NCBI GenBank assembly: GCA_963855995.1
Contig: OY979717.1
Coordinates: 30,388,297-30,452,296, forward strand
Direction: 5' to 3'
DNA length: 64,000 bases
Source of the DNA: Muricea muricata
Lineage: Eukaryota; Cnidaria; Anthozoa; Malacalcyonacea; Plexauridae
Each line of letters starts with the position of its first letter. Within the stretch, counting starts at the first letter, position 1. Both the position numbers and the translations under genes were made by a program. Under the pieces are notes generated by a model. That model saw nothing but the letters and a program-made list of their open reading frames with translations. It was not told where the DNA came from and ran no database searches. Positions 58,051 through 64,000 of this stretch are shown in pieces.

Positions 58051-59983
58051 CGACATTTATAGCTCGGTGTCGCTGAATCGCTGCTTACTTCAACACCATT
58101 TGCCACTACAGTTTTACCTTTGTCGAAAGGCGTATATTAAATATCAGTTTTCAAATAACTCAAGTAATTCAAATTCAAAGTTAAAGAGACAAAGTTAATT
58201 GAGGGATAGTAAAAATGTTTTGTACTTGAATTAGATAAGCTTAGAAGTTAGACGCACTATTTGCGTTTCAAGTTTCAGCATCTGATTTTTTATCTGATAT
58301 TTGCAAAAAGTATATGTGCTAATGTAGTTCTGCGGAAGCAATATAATCATCAGATATGCCCGAGTATTGGAGAGCTACCGTTGAAAGGGTAACAGGTTGG
58401 CATGAATACTCTTGGGTTTAATTAAAAATGGAAAATCTGTCTCTCTTTGACTTTGTATAGAAACGTAGGCCACTGCAAAGTGGTTGTTGATTCTATTGTG
58501 TTTAAGGTTAGGGATACGGTTCGAGCATGTGCTTGATATAGTTGATGAGCTGAATGGCACGGGCATATTAGAAGGTTGTTTATGTTTCGATATCGTTAAT
58601 ATGTTTCTCTTTTTTTAACAACAAGGATCACAGCGGTCGTCCCGCTGTAAGGGTGGTTAGACAACTTTTAGACAAATTTGATGTGCATGTGGAATAGATA
58701 GCTGGAGTTTTGTAAATTTTTCTCTACAAAAATTGTTTGACATACCAGTGACAATATATATATATATATATATTGGCTCCAAACTGATGGCACTGCCATG
58801 GGTCCAGACTTGCGCCAAGTCTGAAGAAAATAGGGTGGGTGGAAGTGCGGGCGAGAAATATAGGAAACGGAGAGGCAGACTTGTGTCCCTTGCAGCGTAA
58901 TCGAATTACATATTAATTCTTTTGTCAAGAATATTGCGGGATATTCATTCTATGAATATTCGGCGTTTTTAAGCGTTGTTTACTTTGCAAATCGGAACTA
59001 AATGTCGCCACGAATATGCATATAATCTGTTATGCCAAGAAATTTTGCTCTTATGCTAATATTGTCGATGATAGTTTCGATTTGAGATTTTGGATGACAA
59101 ACTATTTTGCTGCAATTCCTTTTTTGCTATCGTTTCTGAGATAACATATTCGTGCTTTGGAAAAGTGCTAGAAAAGAAAGGCTTAATACCTTTTACCACT
59201 GTTCAATTGTTTGACCAAAGCATACAATTTATTGTGCACATCGCTGAAAAATCGACGTCTCTGACTGATTTTTAACTCATCTATTACATTTACGTATACG
59301 GAGAATATGTGTTCATGAAGATGATTTTCGTAGCAAGAGGACGTTAGGAGTGTGAGAATTTGACAGCCTGCTGGCCTGATAAGCAACATGTTTAAAGTAA
59401 AGTTGATGACTTGCAATCTTGAATAGGCAGGAAACGCAGTGGTAGTCATTTCGTAATTCCAATTTAAAAGAACTGTTGGCCCTTTTCCTTTCAGGAAAGA
59501 CAGATCGTGCAACGGCCAAAACGATGTGATTTGGTAATTTCAGCAAAATTATTTTAAATTGGAAAAGTTCTTACTTGTATTGCGGACAATGTTGTTGATG
59601 TCGAAGTGTCAGTTGCTTTGCTTCCGGTACCGGATCCACGTGGTCACAATATCAAATTGAATAGCCAAATCACAAGACCAAATTTTCCAATGTATCTGAA
59701 AAATTTTGCTGTCAATTATCGAATTTTTGTAATAAATTTTCCACATATATTGGAAATTTTGTCATGTGACAACCATGGCCAGTCTCTGACCTCTGTCCAC
59801 CACTCCACCTCACAAATAGGCCCTGTGAACGAAGTTGCCTGTACATGGAGTACTGTTAATCACTCCTGGATTGTCCTGGTGCAGATCATTGTTGAAATTT
59901 AAGTTCATTGACCGGCACCATTGTTGGAATTTAAATTTATTGACTGTCGAAGTTTATACGACTCATTTCAGTCCCGTCGAATG
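58051..59983. other. Intergenic, (TA)n run at 58753-58784
   Basis: A 32-bp TA microsatellite is present. Small ORFs have no recognised content. Confidence 0.45.
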
Positions 59984-60355
59984 CAATGAACCATTCCCCA
60001 ATTAGACAAACTTTTAAATTCGAGAACAATTTAACGCAGTTGGAAATAGCTTCCTAAATTTACTGAAATTGTGAAGTTTGGCTGCAAAATATTGTAAAAT
60101 GTTGAAAATATAGTCCTGTAAAGTTTGCAAATTTTGTATACTTTTGTATTACAAAAGGAAAAGCGTTACCACTATGGGGAAATATGGTAACGCTTTTTTC
60201 CGCGTAATACAAAAGTATACAAAATTTGCAAACTTTACATTACTATATTTTCGACATTTTACAATATTTTACAACCAAATTTCACAATTTCACTAAATTT
60301 AGGAAGCTCTTTCCAACTGTGCTAAAATTATGTGTAATTGGGGAATATTCCATTC
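59984..60355. repeat. ~370-bp palindrome with ~170-bp arms
   Basis: The arms meet near 60176. GGAAAAGCGTTACCA at 60160 faces TGGTAACGCTTTTTTCC. Farther out, AAGTTTGCAAATTTTGTATAC and the outer CCATTCCCCAATTA are matched on the other side. Few mismatches are seen. It is a non-autonomous foldback element. Confidence 0.8.
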
Positions 60356-60411
60356 ACACTATAGATATAATCAGATGACTTACCTCATCACCCACAGGCC
60401 TTCAGCCTAGC

Positions 60412-60616
60412 CCTCAATGGCGACTTAAGCACAAGCTTCAAAGGTTTGCGAAGAGGAAATAGAAATAATTTTGTTTTGAATTTGCTTATGTTCTACCATC
60501 TAAGCTTATGCTTGTGGTCGATCTATGCTTGCACTTGTGCTTATGTCGATGCTTATGTCGCACTCCTTGTTTTCTCGTATGTTTAACTTATGCTTGTGTT
60601 TATGTCGCCAGTGAGG
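60412..60616. repeat. 205-bp TIR element with CTTATG repeats
   Basis: CCTCAATGGCGACTTAAGCA at the left is inverted as CTTGTGTTTATGTCGCCAGTGAGG at the right. The right half contains repeated GCTTATGTCG-type words. Confidence 0.55.
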
Positions 60617-60649
60617 ACCAGACTTCAGAGAATTCTTTTTTTTGGATTG

Positions 60650-61000
60650 GATTGACTACACCCTTTCCGGGTCGTTTTGAGATGAAATTAAATAACACTC
60701 TTACATCACTCGTTAAATAGTTAACTTAAATATTTTGCAGTAAATATGTAGCTGTAAGCATAATCATTCTATTAAGGTTTGAAAACTTTTAGCTATATAG
60801 TTTGGTTGTTAAATGAATCTATAAACTTGGTTTCTATTTAGAGCTTAACCACCGTTTAAGCTATACTTTGAACAACCGGCCCCCGGACATACCCATACAA
60901 ATTCAGTCATAGTCAATCAGTTAATTCTGAACTCGAACTCCTTTTTCTGAATTTCATCCCTAAATGTCTGAAAACGACCCGGAAAAGTGTAGTCAACTCC
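60650..61000. repeat. ~350-bp TIR element containing a GGGGCCGGTTGT copy
   Basis: GACTACACCCTTTCCGGGTC (about 60653) is inverted as GACCCGGAAAAGTGTAGTC (about 60974). Next to the right end is an inverted copy of the motif at 3269 (TTTGAACAACCGGCCCC). Confidence 0.65.
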
Positions 61001-61484
61001 ACTTATGATACCATGTATGTTGAATAATTATAAATGCCATGTGCAATAATTTTTAATTCGCTTTTAATTCTAGGATCGAAGGCGCGCCAAGTGGTTAAAA
61101 CTTAAGTAACTTGCAAGCAAAAACACAATGCAAAAACTGCGCATAAAAATGACCAAAATTTGAAATCGCCGAAAGTGCCGCGCCACGAAACAAAGCAACA
61201 CCGAAATTGAATACAACGTGCATGACTAAAATTGAACTCGTATAATGAACAAATAAACCTTATGTGGTGTAGCCTATCTTAATAGGGTTGTTGTGGAATT
61301 CCATTCATTAATTTTTCAGCATCTGGTGAGCGCGATTTTTACTTTACAACTCACTATTTAGGCCAAATAACGGAGAAACAAATGGTATGATTCTGTTTTG
61401 AGGGTTCAATATTTTGTTTCGACATTGTTCGCTTTTGACAGGTTTCCAGTTTAAAAATAATCTCTATATGTTTGGCATAAACAA
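61001..61484. other. No gene seen
   Basis: AT-rich spacer. Confidence 0.4.
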
Positions 61485-61638
61485 ATTACTGCATGGTTGG
61501 CTCGTTTGTACGATTTTTACTATGCACTTGTTGTGAAAGATTGCTAAACTCACTCGTTCGCTGCGCCCACTCGTTCGTTTAGCAATCTTTCACAACTCGT
61601 GCATAAAAATCGTACGCACTCGTTAACCATGCAGTAAT
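61485..61638. repeat. 154-bp palindrome
   Basis: ATTACTGCATGGTT and GAAAGATTGCTAAAC on the left are matched by complements on the right around a CGTTCGCTGCGCCCACTCG centre. Arms are ~70 bp with few mismatches. Confidence 0.8.
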
Positions 61639-62340
61639 CTCTATTTAGCTAACTTCTGTCAAATTGCAGTCGCTATGCGGTTAATAAGTTTTTTTACTAT
61701 TCCTGCATTATAAATTATAAATAGATTGACGGGAACTTTATTGACAAAAGCTGGCTATAAAAACTATGTTAAAGACAAATAGATACACGATTCGGACTGA
61801 ACACGTACAGATTGTATACATGGACAGTTCAATGCACGTGTAGCGTCTGACTACAAATAATGCCGACAAGTTTGCCTCGTATAGAATATATTTGTACGCT
61901 TTATATACTGTATACACTGATCTAAATTGCACTGTATATTACAAACGAACTAATTAAGCTATAGAATTTAAATAATCTGTTAATGACACGTCATTACAAA
62001 ATTATTACTTTACACATCAATGTCAGTTGCGCCCAAATTTCGTGTTTTCACGTCATGGCGCGCGTGACTTTTTTCGTCATTTACCGGTGAATAACTCGCT
62101 TACTGCCTCTCGCGCTGATGCGATGGAGACATTTAGCTACACTCTCAAACAATGAAACACGTGAAAAGGGAAACTTGGGCGATTGGCATCTGATAAATTA
62201 ATTTGTGCGCCTCCCTCACTAACTACGTCACTGACTATTGCAAACGAAGCCATGTTTAACGTGCATGTCAACTTCCATCAGAATATTAATTAAACTCGTG
62301 ATTTCCAGACTATGTTATTCTGCTTTTATAGTTGCTGCAG
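61639..62340. other. Upstream intron or intergenic region of the SRCR exon
   Basis: No upstream exon or signal peptide exon is supported in this interval. Confidence 0.4.
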
Positions 62341-62667
62341 AGGTAACGATATCCATCCGCTTACAGGGACCATTGAGTGGAAATGGTACAGGCCGTGTTG
62401 AAGTATTCTACAAAGGGGAATGGGGAACAATCTGCGATGATGACTGGGACATAAACGATGCTAACGTTGTATGTCGTCAACTTGGTTACCAATATGGTAG
62501 TAGTGCTTTACAAGGAAGTGACATTAGTCCTGGTTCTGGAAAGATATGGCTAGATGAAGTCGATTGTATTGGAAGTGAGAAAAATGTGACAAGTTGTAAG
62601 CACGCTGGATGGGGAAATCATGACTGTAGTCACGATGAGGATGCTGGGGTTGAATGTTCAACAGCAG
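62341..62667 (+). CDS. SRCR-domain exon (partial gene)
   Basis: A 327-bp exon between a TGCTGCAG acceptor and an AGCAG|GTAAAA donor, phase 1 on both sides, encoding one complete scavenger-receptor Cys-rich domain. The motifs are RLQGPLSGNGTGRVEVFYKG, EWGTICDDDWDI, NVVCRQLGYQYG, GKIWLDEVDCIGSE, CKHAGWGNHDC and EDAGVEC. The six cysteines follow the group A pattern (LGY where group B has LGC). SRCR domains are extracellular ligand-binding modules, usually in multi-domain receptors of cnidarians, sponges and deuterostomes. The symmetric phase suits exon shuffling and equals that of the mini-exons at 12.3-16.9 kb. No other exon of the gene is identified here, so the product is unknown. Confidence 0.88.
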
Positions 62668-62834
62668 GTAAAAATATGTTCTATTCCCTTTTATGCATAT
62701 TTTGTATTACGAAAATTTAGTAAGATAGAATCCTGAAAAATACTTGATAAACCACGAATTACAAAGTATAGCTTTTGAAGAATTCATGAGCCGTAACACA
62801 CAAAGGAAATCATAGCCATGAAGGAGTTTTTATA

Positions 62835-63169
62835 CAGGTTGAGTAAAAAATTGATGCCCTTTCATACTCAAGTTAGCCACGAATTTTTTTACGGTTTATT
62901 CCCATGGGTCTACAGAGAACAGATCGTGACTTAGTACGCAGTACAGGGTGAGTAAAAACTGATATTATTGAAATTCAAACTAGCATCGTATTTTTGCACA
63001 CGCGCTGTGCGGAGTTAGTTAACCAGCGAGCTAGCTACGAATTAGTTGAATTGGTTTACGTACTGTACTAAATCACGATCTGTTCTCTGTAGACCCATGG
63101 GAGTAAACCGCAATGAGATTCGCGGCTAATTTGAAATTGAAAGTGCATCAGGTTTTTTTACGCACCCTG
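62835..63169. repeat. 335-bp foldback MITE
   Basis: CAGGTTGAGTAAAAAATTGA at the left is imperfectly inverted at the right (CATCAGGTTTTTTTACGCACCCTG). The arms are long: GAACAGATCGTGACTTAGTAC near 62929 faces its complement near 63068. It lies in the intron after the SRCR exon. Confidence 0.7.
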
Positions 63170-63409
63170 ATAAAATGTGATAAAACACACGTTGATTTTC
63201 GCAAAAATTTTGGCTCAATTTTCGATATAGATGTTCTATAAGCTGAGAAAATCAAAGCGAAAGATTTGTAAAAATCTGCGTGTGTAACGTTAGGTTATGT
63301 AAACATGAAAAGACAAATGATATTTTTTTGAAAAATATTTTTGTTTATTTTTATTTTGAACAAGATTCAGCAATGTTTTTAACCGATCAATCACCGTGCG
63401 TATCAGGCA
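63170..63409. other. No gene seen
   Basis: AT-rich stretch between repeats, probably intron of the SRCR gene. Confidence 0.4.
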
Positions 63410-63790
63410 AATCTAAAAAACGACATTAAAGACTCTTTTAGAATCCGACTTGGAATGCCATCATGATCAGGGCCTGTTGCCTTAATTGGATCCAAATTAG
63501 ACAAATTAAGTGTATGGCAACTTCTTCTGTATGATTAACTTCGTACTGCGCAGGACAAAAGACAGAGCAGAAAAAATCATTGAAAAATCTGCCTTTTATT
63601 TTGAGGACTTTGCTACGCGGTTGTTGAAAGTAAAATCAGGATTAAGAGCAGAGCGATGATTAAGGATTGTATGCGGTATTTCCAGAATATTTTGGGATTG
63701 TCTCTAAACGAGGCTTCGATCTTACCAAAATACAATTTGTGTTTTTTCCTGATCGCACACTTAAACTGTTGACATTATGCACGTAGTTTG
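63410..63790 (-). pseudogene. LINE reverse transcriptase fragment
   Basis: The minus strand gives KCAIRKKHKLYFGKIEASFR then, in another frame, LNLSNLDPIKATGPDHDGIP and SRILKES. 'DPxKATGPDGIPxRxLKE' is the segment just before the RT fingers of CR1/L2-like LINEs. Only this part is present, and it carries an extra Asp-His pair and frameshifts. It is antisense to the SRCR gene, within its presumed intron. Confidence 0.75.
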
Positions 63791-63853
63791 AGTTTACGTT
63801 CCCCAGTTTTTGTTGTTCCTATAATTTCTCAGAGCAACATATTTCTTGCGGAT

Positions 63854-64000
63854 CTGGGGCCGGTTGTATCAAGGGCATTTAACTTAAACTGTGGATAAGT
63901 GAAATTCAAAAATCACTTTTACACCTAGTACGGAACCGAAATTATGAGTTTAATAGAGTAAACATTTAGTTTTATATATAATTATTCTTCTCAGGTCAAA
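63854..64000 (+). repeat. Start of another GGGGCCGGTTGT-family repeat
   Basis: CTGGGGCCGGTTGTATCAAG at 63854 matches the left end at 3269. The other end is not visible before the window stops. Confidence 0.45.

Noticed and set aside
59984..60355. Palindrome as a replication origin
   Set aside because: Similar palindromes occur repeatedly in the window and look like non-autonomous elements.

Overview
The window is animal nuclear DNA, AT-rich and repeat-dense. Its genes are small, have introns with GT-AG borders, and sit among transposable elements. Gene content (a BORCS6-like lysosome-positioning subunit, a P2X7 C-terminal-domain-like protein, an SRCR exon, THAP/P-element transposase) and repeat content (BEL/Pao, Ty3/gypsy, CR1-like LINEs, a Penelope-type GIY-YIG fragment, many short TIR and foldback elements) fit a marine invertebrate. 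A cnidarian is my best guess, but the sequence alone does not prove it. There are no bacterial operons, CRISPR arrays or convincing tRNA/rRNA genes.

Layout. 0.5-1.7 kb: a small three-exon gene of unknown family, visible only once splicing is considered. 3-5.6 kb: short repeats and a TIR element. 5.8-6.4 kb: single-exon BORCS6-like gene on the minus strand. 7.9-11.8 kb: short inverted-repeat elements plus a hammerhead ribozyme motif between two (TA)n tracts. 12-17 kb: five homologous 54-57 bp phase-1 exons encoding Ser/Thr-rich 18-19-mers, with three nested or TIR elements in their introns. 18-19.6 kb: a Tc1 transposase remnant and a KDZ-type Cys-cluster gene with an in-frame stop. 22.9-24.4 kb: a decayed copy of a dispersed invertebrate family. 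24.9-26.9 kb: an inverted duplication of an unknown ORF plus coiled-coil exon fragments. 30.3-33.8 kb: a CR1-like LINE split by a 1.4-kb TIR insertion. 34-36.9 kb: a decayed BEL/Pao polyprotein (minus). 37.2-41.3 kb: a Ty3/gypsy element with one 155-bp LTR and a 5-bp target duplication. 41.5-42.5 kb: a three-exon P2X7 C-terminal-domain-like gene. 42.6-47.6 kb: an apparently complete P element with 8-bp target duplication, terminal and subterminal inverted repeats, and a four-exon THAP-transposase gene with an open reading frame. 48-49.2 kb: a TTAA-flanked TIR element. 49.5-54.2 kb: a ~460-bp inverted repeat flanking a minus-strand LINE. 54.4-55.1 kb: a Penelope-like GIY-YIG endonuclease remnant. 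55.5-61.6 kb: degenerate tandem repeats and palindromic MITEs. 62.3-62.7 kb: a phase 1-1 SRCR-domain exon. 63.4-63.8 kb: another LINE fragment.

The standout locus is the P element, because every structural part of that superfamily is visible and its coding exons are uninterrupted. Next come the hammerhead ribozyme with its (TA)n setting and the tandem phase-1 mini-exon array. The P2X7-like gene lies between the gypsy LTR (about 200 bp upstream) and the P element (about 130 bp downstream). The mini-exons and the SRCR exon share strand and phase and could belong to one mosaic receptor gene, but that link across 45 kb is inference.
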